Shown here: piece after piece, positions 35,689-47,438 of the stretch
How the letters are laid out: the number at the start of each line of letters is the position of its first letter
Numbering within the stretch: position 1 is the first letter of the stretch
NCBI GenBank assembly: GCA_010405405.1
Contig: MU004244.1
Span: forward strand, 1,025,510 to 1,089,509
Direction of reading: 5' to 3'
Source: Microthyrium microscopicum
Taxonomy: Eukaryota; Ascomycota; Dothideomycetes; Microthyriales; Microthyriaceae
DNA length: 64,000 nucleotides
The notes under the pieces: model-generated
What the model saw: only the letters and a program-made list of their open reading frames with translations
What the model was told of the DNA's origin: nothing
Databases searched by the model: none
Program-made: the position numbers and the translations under genes

Positions 35689-38211
35689 ATGTTGCTCGCC
35701 CCAATAGCCGCAGCGCCCCTCACGACCACCATCTCCTCAGCCTTGCCTTGCTTGCTAACCGCCACCACCACCACAACCTCCTACCTAGCCATCTCCGGCA
35801 TACGCGCCCGTAAACTTGCATATATATCCTCTCGCAATGCCAGTACTCTCCGATACCGCCACATCCGCCTTGCGAATCAACATACCATTCTATCGCTCAA
35901 TGTGAAGACGGCACAGCCTCATCGGGCTGTTTCGCTGCCAGTTCTTGGCCAGGCGGATTTTTGGCGCATGTGTCGCCCTGGTGGCGGCGCATCACGTAGG
36001 AATGATGATAGGAGGGATGCGGAAGAGTTGCGGGGTATGTCGTGGGAAGCGCGGCGGGAGCGGATGGTGGAGGCGCGGAGGCGTGGTATGGACGATTTGA
36101 CGAGGCGGGGAGAAGGCGAAAGGGCTTGGTATATGCAAGAGGAACAAATGAGAAAGCAATGGATTGCAAGGATGGCGAAGGGGGAAGAGGAGGCAAGGCA
36201 ACGGAAGGAAGGGGAACAAGCGGAGCAAGCGGAAAAGCAATGGATTGCGGACAAGGTGAAGGCGCAGAGTGAGCTGTTGAAGGAGCAGACAGATCGTATG
36301 AGCAAACGCATGGAGCACTTTGCTGATCGGGCGGATAGAATGCATGCGATGATGAGAAGGCGGCTTGAGCGAGATCCGTATGAGGCAATCTTTGGTTGGA
36401 GTAATCGGTTGCGGGCGGGTTTACCGCCGCAGAACTGGGTTTGGGGCGATATGTTGAGGTCGAAGCAGGAGGCGAAGGAGCCGGTCAAAGAGGATGTTCA
36501 GAAGGTATCTGAGGAGGAAGATGCTGCGAAGCGTGCTCGAGCGGAGGCAGCGAAGCGATATGATGAGACTTCTTTGGGTATGGAACCGACGGGAAGTACT
36601 GCCTATAAGGACTGGTGTGCTGCCAACAATACTGAGCATGGCGCCGACGCTGACCTGGAATACGATCCAATATCAAACCGCATGGTGAGGAGGAATGCTG
36701 CTGAGTCGGATAGCTTTGGCCAGTCTTTGAATAACGCGACAAGTCTGCATGAATCGTCTGCCAGAGACAACATGCCCAGAGCTACTGAAAATGACATGCC
36801 GCAGCAAGCCTCTCCTGAGGGTATTCAAGCTGAATTGATGGCGTACAAGGCCAGGCGCTTTCCCAAAGACATGGACGAAGCAACATCTTCCTATGTATAT
36901 TCTGATGCCGTTGAAAAGGAAGGGACCTACTCGGACAAACGGGTTAGATCATCTGAAGAAACCCAGTCAGTGTCTAGTACTGGAATAGAGGCCAACAAAA
37001 GTGCTGCGCCTGACACTGAAGTCGCTCAGCGCCAGGAGCAACTTCGTGAATTGTCGGATCAACTTTCAATGCTTGGAAAGCGTCTTTCCAAACTTCCTAC
37101 CATGTTAGGCGATGTCAAGGCTAGTACGACGACCGTTGAACAACCCAAACCTCAAGGTTCTGTCCAATTTCAATCAACGACACAGACCAATGCTTCGGAA
37201 GTCCCAAGTTTTGTACAAAAGGATACTCCGGCCAGTCGGTTCCGAAATCTTCTAGAGGCTGAAAAGGATGCTGAGAAAGTCGCCGAGACGTCCGATGCTC
37301 AATATGTCAGCCGCATTAGAGCAGACAATTACCGACGGCTGCTCGAGATCGAGAGACTCAAGGAAGAGGAAGTTCGGCTAAGCCTCGAGCAACGAAAGTT
37401 GTCCAACGACTTGACCGAACTCCAATGGAATAGAAGTCCTAAACCCGCCGACAAAGCGAAGCAGCATGCGTACAATGAGCAAAGGAGACTCGCCTTGGAG
37501 GAAGAATCCTCGAGAATCCAAAGCAAGATTGCCAGACTGGAACAAGAAAAAGAGAAGGTCTACCCCTTTCGACTTTGGGATCAAGGCAGAGAGGAGCAGC
37601 CACTAAAACAGCAGCACGATAATGTCGCGAGGCCTGGCCAACTCAGTATTATTCCACCTTCACCCGATCTACTAAACAATAACGGACGTTTTGACTACGT
37701 GGTCGTAGCCTATCATCCTGCTACATCAGTAATCAGCTCTAGTATCACTAATGGCACAATCACCACCGACCCCCTGCTCGCTGCCCACCTCGAAGTTCTG
37801 AAGAAGGATGGTATGGAATTTGTCGCCATAAGCAGCAAGATAGCCCCTTTCGTGTTCGGAGGCAGTGCCCGTGGTACCTCTCGAATGTCAAGCTCGGAGC
37901 AAGCGGCAGAGACAAACATGCGGAAACCAGCGGCCGGAGATTATCAATGGACGCAACCAGCAGACCTTCTGGAAGTAATTCATCCATCCAGGCCATCGCC
38001 TAAGAGAATGGAAGAAATATATACAGGACCAAGATACGAGCAGCCGCGACGGCCTCGACGAAGATGGTTCAGGCGTATTCTCTTCTGGACTGCCACTGGA
38101 GGTGTGATCCTGTATGTCTGTGGACTAAACTCTGGATTCAAACCAGTAAGGGTTCGTGTCTATGTACACGACAAAGATCCGAAAGGGATAAAACCAGAAG
38201 GAGAAGACTGA
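35689..38211 (+). CDS. Coiled-coil, single-pass membrane protein, probably mitochondrial; function unknown
   Basis: One exon of 840 aa. The N-terminus is Thr/Ala/Arg-rich with almost no acidic residues (about residues 1-95), fitting a mitochondrial targeting signal. A long charged coiled-coil region follows (WEARRERMVEARRRGMDDL to about residue 230), then MHAMMRRRLERDPYEAIFGW, an EYDPISNRMVRRN motif, a second coiled coil (about 540-630), and a well-conserved-looking stretch starting FDYVVVAYHPATS. Near the C-terminus RRWFRRILFWTATGGVILYV makes one membrane helix, with a short tail behind it. I do not recognise a named family. The layout suggests an inner-membrane or tethering protein; this is inference. 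Confidence 0.65.
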   Translation: MLLAPIAAAPLTTTISSALPCLLTATTTTTSYLAISGIRARKLAYISSRNASTLRYRHIRLANQHTILSLNVKTAQPHRAVSLPVLGQADFWRMCRPGGGASRRNDDRRDAEELRGMSWEARRERMVEARRRGMDDLTRRGEGERAWYMQEEQMRKQWIARMAKGEEEARQRKEGEQAEQAEKQWIADKVKAQSELLKEQTDRMSKRMEHFADRADRMHAMMRRRLERDPYEAIFGWSNRLRAGLPPQNWVWGDMLRSKQEAKEPVKEDVQKVSEEEDAAKRARAEAAKRYDETSLGMEPTGSTAYKDWCAANNTEHGADADLEYDPISNRMVRRNAAESDSFGQSLNNATSLHESSARDNMPRATENDMPQQASPEGIQAELMAYKARRFPKDMDEATSSYVYSDAVEKEGTYSDKRVRSSEETQSVSSTGIEANKSAAPDTEVAQRQEQLRELSDQLSMLGKRLSKLPTMLGDVKASTTTVEQPKPQGSVQFQSTTQTNASEVPSFVQKDTPASRFRNLLEAEKDAEKVAETSDAQYVSRIRADNYRRLLEIERLKEEEVRLSLEQRKLSNDLTELQWNRSPKPADKAKQHAYNEQRRLALEEESSRIQSKIARLEQEKEKVYPFRLWDQGREEQPLKQQHDNVARPGQLSIIPPSPDLLNNNGRFDYVVVAYHPATSVISSSITNGTITTDPLLAAHLEVLKKDGMEFVAISSKIAPFVFGGSARGTSRMSSSEQAAETNMRKPAAGDYQWTQPADLLEVIHPSRPSPKRMEEIYTGPRYEQPRRPRRRWFRRILFWTATGGVILYVCGLNSGFKPVRVRVYVHDKDPKGIKPEGED

Positions 38212-38395
38212 GCTTTTGACATTGTATCATACCTACGCTATATTCATTTCGCTCATCGCTTCGATTCGTTGTATAGTATAAATCAAATACCCAACTCGCT
38301 ATATAATTCTCCATCCGGTGAGACAGGGATCTTATAATGCAGCGACTTCCCAACAACAAGAATATCCCCAGAGCTAAATTTCTACTAATTACGCA

Positions 38396-41300
38396 TCATA
38401 TAGTTTTGGATGCAACAACGACTTCGACCATTTCTTTCGTAACACCAGCTCTTGGGCGAACCTCCGATGCTTCAACAACAGTCTCAATCCCCGCAGGCGC
38501 AATCTCCTCTTCACCATACGGCAACGCATCAACATCAATCTCCCAGTTCAGCAAGCTCTTCAATATCACCTCCGCTCCAGCCTTGCTAATAACCTGATTC
38601 GCGTCCTTGCACCGCTCACTACAACAGCACTCCAGACAGCCCTGTAAACAGTAACAAGCAGTCACACGCTCCGCCGCCTGACGCAACAACATATCCACAT
38701 GCTCAAACGCACGCGTACTAATCCCAGATCCCGTACTCCCACCTTTAGCATCATAGAAGGTAAGGCGGGCAGGCCGTTTACGGTTCGATTTTTGTTTAGC
38801 GAATTCCTTGAGCGAGATTTTACATTCGGTTCGCACGTCGCCGGGCATGCTGATGACAAAGTTTGGCATTAGGCTGAGGATGGCATGCTCGGCGGCATGG
38901 ATCCCAGCAGCGACATTGAGGTTGTGGGATGTGAGTATCAAAAGGGCGGATTTGGGCACGTCAAGCCAGAAGCCTTTGCTGAACAGGACGATGGGAGGAT
39001 TGTCTACTTGCACGGCATCAAGGACTCGGCGTTTCGCGTCCATTTTGAAGAAACCGTATACGACTTGTTTGATGCGAATAGGGCCCATGAATGCGCGGGA
39101 CTGCGAATCTGGGATTCTGCGGATGACTTCGGTTTCGACGGGGTCGATGTCTGTGTAATCGCGTTGCTGAGTGGTCCAGGAAACGTCTACTTTTTCAACT
39201 CGAGCTAGCATTTTGTCCTGGCAGAATTCTTTGACTAGGTATGAACTTCCTTGGTGGAGGAATATGCCGCCTTCGTAGATGGTGAAGAATGCTCGGGATC
39301 CTTCGAGGTCTTCGAGGACTATGTTTCGTCCGTTGGTGGTGTCGATTATTGCGAAGTGGGTTTCTTCTGTGTCTCGAATCGCAACGAGACGAGAGGGATT
39401 TGGCAGGAATCGAGCGCTACAATGGTAGAAGCCTTGATCGTCCTTTCTCATACGCTCGCTAGTTACTGTGTGGATTAGAGGTCCGAAATATTTCTCATCT
39501 TCATTTGGGCGAATTGGCATCTCATGTGCTGCACACTGCAAATGTGCTTCGAGACAGAGCATGTTCTCTAGGTCTACTTGCAATGAGCAATTTGGTCTAG
39601 TGAACAGCTCATCTGGATTGCTCATGAAGTATTGATCGGTCGGAAACGAATCACCAACGAGGATGGAGAGTGAATCCTTATTCCGGCGACCAGCTCGGCC
39701 ACTCTGTTGGCGTAAGTTCGCGATAGTATACGGGAACCCCATTGTGATAACAGCATCAAGTGAACCAATGTCTATACCTAGCTCAAGAGCTGTGGTGCCA
39801 ACAATACCAAGCAGCGCTCCCTTGAACATCTGCTGCTCAATTTCACGACGATCCTGAGGTGTGTAGCCGCCTCGATATGACATGACGCGATCTACAACTT
39901 CTGGCCGGTCGAGATTTGCCAATTCTTTTCTAATTGCTTTGATGAGGTTTTCGCAGCTTTGGCGGATACGAGCAAATGCAATGACCCGGACACCGCGAAG
40001 AATCAGCTGACAAAAGAGTTTAGCCGTTTCCTTGACCGAGTCACCGCGACCAGACGTTGGGTCCTGAGGATCTCGAAAGGGCACATTCCAACAGAGGAAA
40101 GTCTTCGAACCGGAAGGAGATCCATCGACATCAGTGAGTTTTACATTATCGATCCTGAATATAGCTCGCATTTGCTCTTCGGGATTCGCGACAGTAGCTG
40201 AGCAAGAGATGAATCTGATGTTGTCATTGCCCACTGCAGCACAGACACGACGAAGACGCCTCATTATCATGGCGACATGAGATCCGAATAAGCCATTGTA
40301 GACGTGAAGCTCGTCAACAACAACGTACTTTAGGTTCTTGAGAAATGTTCTCCAGGCCTCTTCATGTGGGAGAATGGTGATATGAAGCATGTCTGGATTA
40401 GTGAATATGATTCTTGCCTCTTCTCGAATCCGATTTCGGTCGTTCATCTCAGTGTCTCCGTCAAAGGTCTCGACTACAATCTCCTCGAGACCGGGAAGAT
40501 ATCGAAGTATATCTTTGAGACTACGTCTTTGATCTTGAGCGAGCGCTTTGGTAGGAAATATATACATTGCTCGTGTGTCAATGTCTTTCTCGAGTTCATG
40601 AAGAACGGGGAGCTAAGTAAGAATTAGTTCGAGGATGGCACTCAGTGTCATTGCGAATGTTACGTACCTGGTAAATTAAGGACTTTCCTGATGAGGTTGA
40701 AGTAGAAATTATAACGTCATGTCCATCATGAAGGTTGTTTAGCGCTTCGGCCTGATGTGAAAAGAACTTTTCTATCGATTTTGTGTGATATAACGCGTTG
40801 ACTAAGTTTTGAGATAATTGAAAATTGAGCTCCCCATAGATAGGTTCTTGAGCAGCGAACACACGGTGGCCATCCGGCACAATTTGACTGGTGTAGAATC
40901 CTGCAGTTCTTTTGAGCTCGTCAATAATATCGGGTATGCTAGCTCTATCCTCTGGTTCAGGTATGGCCGCAGGCAATCGAGATCTTTGTACTATTGGGGT
41001 CATGGAGCGACTCCGAGGCTGCGTTGGAACGAAATCGGCTGACTTCAGTATGAGCTCTTCCACAGGATCCACAACTTCCGAAGCGCAAGTATTCAAATGA
41101 TAGTTGACTGCTGAAGTAAACTTCTTGTTCCTTTTTGCGACCAAATTGATCATTTGCTTCTGGCTATAGACGGGCAGTTTCAGGGCGTCTTTGCGTAATT
41201 TGGTCTTTGGTGGTTCTGCCTCACCAGTTACAGGATTCTGTACTTGTCTCTTCAATTCTCCATCGATGTATTCTATGAGTAGAACTTGATTCCTTTCGAC

Positions 41301-41891
41301 ACCAATTTCATCATCCTGTGTTTCGATAGGAGCGTATGGATCTACGGCATCTCGACCGCGTCCTCGTGTTGGAGTCTCGGATACATTGACGTCAAGCTCC
41401 GCTTCATCGACGTATCGAAAAGTAAGAGAGCGCGGTATGAGGTATGCAATCTGTGCAACCTCCTCGATGCTTGGCTCTTTACCACAGCCTGATCTAACCA
41501 AGCTCTTCATGCTGTCCAGGGTAGTGGCAAGATGCTTTCGCGTCGAGAACAAGATGTAAGTCGTGTTCAAAGCCTTGTGCAATCTTTCTAGTGCTTTGAA
41601 ATGATCGGGCCATGGATGTGTTGTTTCTACAAAATTCGAAGAATCTTGCCTGTCAAGCGCCGGAGTGCCTTTATTCGTCTTCGATTTGCGCTTCGGCCTC
41701 GCTCCCCCATCCTGTGTTTTGGTAGGAACAGCGACACTTTGATTGTTGAGCGAGACATCAGACTCGAGTATTTGGGGATCGATGGGTATATCAACAGAGA
41801 CCGGATCCTTCACGTTCCTTTTCTGCCTCTTTTTCGGGCGTGTTGCCATCGCTTCATCTTGCGACTCGGGTGATTTCCTTCCATTGACCAT
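38396..41891 (-). CDS. HRQ1: ATP-dependent 3'-5' DNA helicase Hrq1 (RecQ4-like, DUF1998)
   Basis: Exons 40668-41891 and 38396-40612 (55-nt intron) encode 1146 aa. The start is ATG 41891; the frame opens two codons earlier only with TTG. A basic, disordered N-terminus (residues 1-70, KKRQKR, PKRKSK) leads to the helicase core: Walker A STSTSSGKSLIYQ split from LPVLHELE by the intron, FPTKALAQDQRR, motif II VVDELHVYNG, motif III SCSATVANPEEQ, GTTALELGIDIGSLDAVITM and motif VI QQSGRAGRRNKDS. The C-terminal DUF1998 part ends with a Cys cluster, CLQGCLECCCSERC, which coordinates a metal in related proteins. Hrq1 acts in interstrand crosslink repair and telomere maintenance. It converges with the upstream gene, whose stop is 184 bp away. 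Confidence 0.92.
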
Positions 41892-42280
41892 GTCCAATTT
41901 CTGACGATATTTCTTGCCTTATCAGTACTGGCCGTGTATTCATTTTCAATTGATTGGCATGGGCATGAAGAAGAAGGTCCCCTTTCTCTTATGACGTTGA
42001 AGACTTGATGACGCGCCAGAAACGCGAAGTGGTCGCGAAAACACATGAGGAAGGAAAAAGCACTTTCGGCCCGATCCAGTATTAGCGTGGGTTCGTGCTT
42101 GTGCATCTCAACTTTTTTTTTGGTTTGCTTAATTTTAGTCGATACATTCACCTCAGGTTTTTCCAACCCTGCTAAACTTATAGGAGGTTCAGATTCCAAG
42201 CAAACTATCATCTTGGAACTGCTGAAATTCAAAACGGGTTCTGTGGCTACCGAACAGTGGCATTCAGTCCTCGCTGGTCA
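41892..42280. promoter_or_regulatory. Divergent promoter between HRQ1 and the RRM/Lys-rich gene
   Basis: 389 bp between two starts. It includes a T9 run at 42112-42120. The plus-strand frame is open from 42257, but that codon is GTG; the first ATG is 42281. Confidence 0.4.
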
Positions 42281-43873
42281 ATGATAGAGGAAGACCCAAG
42301 CAGCCTTGTGCGGTTGCATATCACACCGTTTACTCCGGCCCTGGTCCAAACTTATCTCTCTAAGGACGTTCAGGATATCGCTACCGATTTGTCATTCCAT
42401 TCTGTTCAAACATTTCCAGAGAAATCCTACGGCTATGTCACATTGCCCGTCCTAGAAGCTCGCAAAATGAAGAAAAAGCTTAACGGATCCATCCTCAAGG
42501 GGACCAAAGTTAGCATCGAAGATGCTAGACCTTCGAAAAGAAAAATTGATGACGAAGATGTCATTGAAGAGGAAGTAGAGCCCAAAAAAGCTCGAAAGGA
42601 GAAGAAGAAGAAGAAAGTCAAAGGTCAAGAAAACGACATTATCCTGGACGGTCATGAACTTGAAGAGGGACGGAAAGTGAAACGAGGCTGGACGGAACCG
42701 CACGCCAGTCACAAGGAGAAGAAGGAGACGAGGAGCAAAGAGGAAAAGAAAGAGAAAGGAAGCAAAGAGGATAAAAAAGAAAAGAAGGAGAGAAAGGAGA
42801 AGAGGCAAGCCGAAAAGTCAAAGTACACCAAGGAGCCAGAATTGCTGTTCAAAACCATACTTCCGCCTGGTAAAGTGAAGAAGGATAAGAGCGATAGGGA
42901 AAAGAAAAAGTCCAAAGGGTCATCCAAAGAGGTTGTTGTTCATGAATTTGAGCACACAAAAAAGCAAGCCACCTTTCTAAAGCAATCTAAAATTGATACT
43001 AAAGGAACGCACAACTTTGTTGAAGGCACAGGCTGGGTTGACGAAGACGACAATGTAGTCGAAGAAGTCAAATCCAAACCGCGCAAGACCGCAAAAGTCA
43101 AGCATCAGCCTGTCCAAGAACCAGAGATCATTACGACCAAACTAACAAAGGAGAAGAAACCAAAAAAGCCAAAGTCGCCCTCGCCAGCTCCTATTTCGGA
43201 CGACAGCAGCTCCATCATTAGCTCAGACTCGTCCGACGACAGCTCCTCTAGCGACTCTGACGCTGAGAAAGATGAGCAAGATGAGCCATCGTCTCAGAAA
43301 CCCACACCCAGATTGAAACCCACCATGACTTTGGACCTTCCCAAGACACCACATCCGCTAGAAACGCTGTTCAAGCGCACGCCGAATACTACCAAGCCAC
43401 AACCTCTCGACACCTTCAGCTTTTTCGGCGCCAATGATGACGACGATGTGGACGAAGACATGAACGACTTTGACCCAGAGTCTTCTGGCTTTGGCCCACA
43501 GACACCATTTACTCAACACGTCGAAGCTCGTCAAGAACTACGCAGCGGTGCACCCACGCCTGACACGGCAGCGGCTAACCGTCGCTTCTCGTTCTCGCGT
43601 GGTGTAGTGGGTATGGACATGCTTGAAGAAGATGAAGAAGAGGAACCGGCAGATGCGCTGATGCAGGATGCTTATGAAGAGGGCGCAGAGGAGTTCTACG
43701 CAGGCGACGACTATCCCGCAGGAAATGCGAAAGATGACGGTGATAGCGCATTTGCCAAATGGTTCTGGGAGAAGCGCGGGGATAATAATCGCGCGTGGAA
43801 AAGACGGCGTCGGGAAGCGCTGAAGGAGAAGAGACAGCGTGAGAACAAGCGCATATCAAGACGAATTGTCTGA
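42281..43873 (+). CDS. Nucleolar-type protein with N-terminal RRM and long Lys/Glu-rich region
   Basis: A single exon of 530 aa. The first ~85 residues form an RRM-like fold (LVRLHITPFTPALVQTYLS, SFHSVQTFPEKSYGYVTLP, KLNGSILKGTKVSIEDARPS). A lysine-rich stretch (about residues 90-230) holds many KKEKK and KEEKKEK runs, probably nuclear or nucleolar localisation signals. Acidic Ser/Asp tracts follow (about 315-345, SSDSSDDSSSSDSDAE), typical casein-kinase-2 targets. The C-terminus (SAFAKWFWEKRGDNNRAWKR, then RRREALKEKRQRENKR) recurs in fungal Nop8/NOL8-like proteins of 60S ribosome assembly. The match is by pattern only; a ribosome-biogenesis role is likely, not certain. Confidence 0.65.
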   Translation: MIEEDPSSLVRLHITPFTPALVQTYLSKDVQDIATDLSFHSVQTFPEKSYGYVTLPVLEARKMKKKLNGSILKGTKVSIEDARPSKRKIDDEDVIEEEVEPKKARKEKKKKKVKGQENDIILDGHELEEGRKVKRGWTEPHASHKEKKETRSKEEKKEKGSKEDKKEKKERKEKRQAEKSKYTKEPELLFKTILPPGKVKKDKSDREKKKSKGSSKEVVVHEFEHTKKQATFLKQSKIDTKGTHNFVEGTGWVDEDDNVVEEVKSKPRKTAKVKHQPVQEPEIITTKLTKEKKPKKPKSPSPAPISDDSSSIISSDSSDDSSSSDSDAEKDEQDEPSSQKPTPRLKPTMTLDLPKTPHPLETLFKRTPNTTKPQPLDTFSFFGANDDDDVDEDMNDFDPESSGFGPQTPFTQHVEARQELRSGAPTPDTAAANRRFSFSRGVVGMDMLEEDEEEEPADALMQDAYEEGAEEFYAGDDYPAGNAKDDGDSAFAKWFWEKRGDNNRAWKRRRREALKEKRQRENKRISRRIV

Positions 43874-44125
43874 TCATACCAACGGACCACTGTTGCATTG
43901 GAAAAGTTGAGGATACTGCATATTATAAGGGCGTTGGGAAGCGGGCTTGGATGAGACTGTTTCTTGTATTCATATTTGACTTCATTGTATTGGACTAGAT
44001 TTTTGTCGAATACAAAATGCTGATCATATACATCATGCTGTATTTCCACAAAACCACTATAAATAGTATTGGTAAGGAGGACTAAATATCCACTGCTAAA
44101 ATGTCGACTAATATGCAATACTCTT

Positions 44126-45495
44126 CTACATAATGCCATCTGAGTGTAGCCTCGTCGCACCTGCTGTAGTCAAAGACAGCAGGTTTGATACGCCAATTCC
44201 ATTGGCATCAGTGGTAGTTCCGCCATACGTCGTAACATGATTAAACACTTCATAGTTATCGTCTAGTAGCCAGGGAAGGTCCTCCTCCTCAGGAGGTAAT
44301 GTTCGGGCCAGTCCATTTCCTGGCTTTGGATAATGCGCTGGAGGGTCGGTTTCATACCCGTCGTATGGCTGCTCAATTGGCTGGTCGTCTTGTAGATGCG
44401 ATGTGCCGTTGATGGTAGCTTGAGGATTCGAATGTGGTGATGGGAAGATGTTGATTTGCGGACTTATCGTACTAGTATGTACGATGAGATCGACAAGTTG
44501 TGAATGTGTCAGCGTTGCCAAAGAAGATCGTTTCTGTCCCATATTAGATACGCCATCCGCACATGAAATCATAAACTTACTGCTTCCTCCGTCCACAGCT
44601 GTCCAGACACCAAATTACTCAACTCAAAAGCAGGCGGATTTTTCTCCTTTAAGCACTCATGACACAACCACTCCTTCTCAACAACTTCAAGAAACTCATT
44701 GCCGATTGGCGGATCATGGCAAAACTGGTGATATGGCGTCCCACACCCATCGCAAAATACTATCGCATTGTTGTTCGGACTGTGCCCTCGCTCACACGCC
44801 TTACACACCGCATTCTCTGGATTCTTCCGACTGCGTTTCCTCTTCTTGCCCGCGGCCACCGGCGACGGTAGCACCGGCACAAATTGCGTCGGCCGGTTTA
44901 CTGCGCGCCCTGACTTGGTCACCTTGGGAAACGCTGTGTCCGAATCACCATCCGCGCCACCATTTGCTGCGCTCTCGTCGTCTTCTGACGATACCGCCTC
45001 GCTAGCTTCGCGCTTCCGCTTGCCTCCTCGTCGACCACCGCGTGCGCCACCTCGGCCTCGACCGCGCTTGCTGGGGAGGGCCGGAATGTCGGCGAGGGTG
45101 GTGGTGTCGAGTGTTTTGAGGTGGGCGCGCGAGTTACTACCACGCGGTCGACCGCGGCCTCGCACTGCCTTTGGGGGTGGTAGCGAAGGTAGGTTATCGC
45201 TAGTCACAATGGAAGAGAGGATATGTTGACGAGCACCATCGTAGTTGGATACACGGTCTTTGTTCAAGCGCTCGAGCACTTGTGTTGTTGCTGATGAATA
45301 GCCTAGTGGTTGCGCAGGCGCGGCGGCGAGGAGAGGCACGGGAGTGTCGCCAAGTGAAGAGAGTGAGTCAAGCGATGGCACATCTGGGAGAGCGGAGAAT
45401 GCGGTTAAAGGACTGGATTTGGGAGCATCGGGAGCTCGGAGGTGAGCTAGAGCAGCGGCATCGCTAGGCTCGAGGGGGCCCATATACGTATCCAT
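44126..45495 (-). CDS. PHD-finger chromatin protein with AT-hook-like motifs
   Basis: Exons 44581-45495 and 44126-44533 (47-nt intron) encode 440 aa. ATG 45495 is the first in frame; the six codons before it start with TTG. Residues 100-160 contain RGRGRPRGSN and RGRGRGGARGGRRGGKRKR, AT-hook and RGG-like basic motifs. The PHD finger (about residues 235-290) shows C4HC3 spacing: CKACERGHSPNNNAIVFCDG, CGTPYHQFCHDPP, then WLCHECL. A helix after it (FELSNLVSGQLWTEEA, joined to KRSSLATLTHSQLVDLIVH) recurs after PHD fingers in fungal proteins. The C-tail is disordered. It probably reads histone H3 methylation, but the aromatic cage is not clear enough to name the mark. Confidence 0.78.
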
Positions 45496-46185
45496 GGTGA
45501 CGTGTGAGAGCAATTGGCCAGTTTACAGAAGATCTAGAGCATGGTAGCTTTTGAAAATGTTTTATAGGGGTTGTGTATGACATTAAGTTGCGATGGATGT
45601 TGAAGTTGAGATGCTTCAACACCTCCAATGTCCGTGCACCAGACAGGGATCTTGCTATTTGGTGGTTTTGCTCCGGCCCATGAATGATCATCCCCCCAGG
45701 ATACGAACGGACACATAAATTGTTCAAGCAAACATTCAGAAATTTATAGCACGAGGTAGATTGCCTGAGCTGGCTTGGATATACTCTTGCTTCATCTGTT
45801 ATCTGACGAGTCACATTTTCGCAATCGCGAGCTTATGCATAATGCACAATCACATGCAAAGAGAAGAGATGGTCATAAAGACATAAACATTGACAGTAAT
45901 ACATATAATAGAATAGAGATATACTTTTGTAATCCCCGGGCTAGGAGATACACAATATGATAGAAAAAACGTTGATAAACACGAAAATATGTATGCTACA
46001 TGAAGATGTAAGATGGGACCATTCGACCAATCAGAGTCCAGCTTCCTACCATAAGGCTGACAGAAAGGATTGCAGTCAAGTCCATCTGATTGTCCAGCCC
46101 AAGTCTCAAACTCGAGATAACCGTAATTCATCGTGCTGCATGCGCCCTGCGTATTTTGAATTTTTCATCATTTAATAAGTAAACT
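45496..46185. other. Intergenic region between PHD and Thr-rich genes
   Basis: 690 bp, AT-rich in the middle. It holds the PHD gene's promoter side (near 45500-45750) and the 3' end of the Thr-rich gene. No gene or RNA was recognised. Confidence 0.35.
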
Positions 46186-47438
46186 CTACTCCCAGTGCCA
46201 CTCGCCAGCGCCCCTTCGTACCATACGCTCACGGGGCTCTCGTGGAATCAACCACGCTCGCTCTCCTTTGGGTAGAAGTTCTTCCAATGGCTTGAGAAGA
46301 TCAATTCCCTTACCGGTCTTGCCGCTCCATTTGCCAGTCTTACCGCTGGTGCCAGACGATAGAGGCTTTGAGGGACGTCCGCTGCGTGATGCGCCGGTGC
46401 CGGTGGAGAGTGGGCGGTTTGGTGCCGTGCCAGTGGAGCGTATGATCGAGCGGGTAGCGGTAGTTTTGCGTGTGCTGCTGTTGAGCTTGGCGGTCTGGGT
46501 TACGCGGGCGATTGAGGTGGTCAAGGAGCCGTTGCGAGTGGTCGTAGTGGCCTGGCCATTGTTATTGTTGTTATTGTTGCCATTGGTAATGGTCTGGGTG
46601 ACAGTGACAGCGCCGTTGTTACCGAGGTTGCCCGTAGAGCTGAGTTGCTGGCGAGTCGTGGTCAGTGTCTTGGTGACGGTGATGGCTCCTTGTGGAGCAG
46701 TGATGGTCTGAGTCACGGCGTTTTGCACAGTCGATGTCTCTGTGACGGTGACCTGGGCAATATTGGTGACGCCATTAGAGCCGAGCTGAACGAGGGTGGT
46801 TTGGGTGACGGTGAGTGTTGCTTGAGCGTTGTTGTTGGGAAGAGAGGCTCGGATGGTGCTCGTTTCTGTGATGGTGCGGGTTACACCAACGTTGTTACCT
46901 GCACCCTGAACTGTGCTGGTGATGGTCTCGGTAGAAGTTACCGTAACAGCTGGCTGAGCCGCAGCGACATTGGTGATACCGGCTTGGACTGTACTAGTCT
47001 CTGTTTTAGTAACAGTCACCGCACCTTGGACATTTGTTACGGCCTGTTGGGGTGCAGTAACTGTCTGAATAACTGTCTGTGTGACAGTTTGCTGAAGAGG
47101 AGCTTGTAAACACTGTTTTGAGCTGTCAGTGTGTTTCTTGGAGAACTATATCAGAATGACAGCTCTTACGTTTGACTGAACAGCTTGGACAGTGGTCTGA
47201 GCTGTGGCAATGACTGTTGTGGTGACAGCTGCTAGGGTTTGAGTTAGTAAAGAATATTGACGCTCTGCGATGATATGTACCTTGTCTCTCGACAAGAGGT
47301 TTTGGAGCTGCATCTCGAGCGAGAAGTGCTAAATAATTGTTAGTGTTCAGTCAATCGCAAGACATTTTAGCGCAACTTACGTCCATTGCTTCCTGATACT
47401 GCTGCCACCAGTGGTAGTAAGATCAAAAGGCCCTTCAT
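46186..47438 (-). CDS. Secreted Thr/Val-rich repeat protein
   Basis: Four exons (47381-47438, 47281-47328, 47170-47231, 46186-47112) encode 364 aa. The signal peptide is MKGLLILLPLVAAVSGSNG, coded almost exactly by exon 1. A short segment with LVERQ follows, a possible Kex2-like or N-terminal processing area. The body (about residues 55-260) is built of imperfect repeats of TVT-x-T-x-T and TETSTVQ, with Gln, Ala and Asn spacers including an Asn run (NGNNNNNNNGQ). The end is Ser/Thr/Gly-rich with basic patches, then the charged tail KPLEELLPKGERAWLIPREP and further to EWHWE. There is no GPI signal. Heavy O-mannosylation and a wall-surface role are likely; adhesin-like proteins often look like this. 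No enzyme domain is visible. Confidence 0.75.

Noticed and set aside
35897-36488. Long antisense frames over the coiled-coil gene
   Set aside because: Low-complexity mirror of the Arg/Glu-rich codons; typical antisense artefact.
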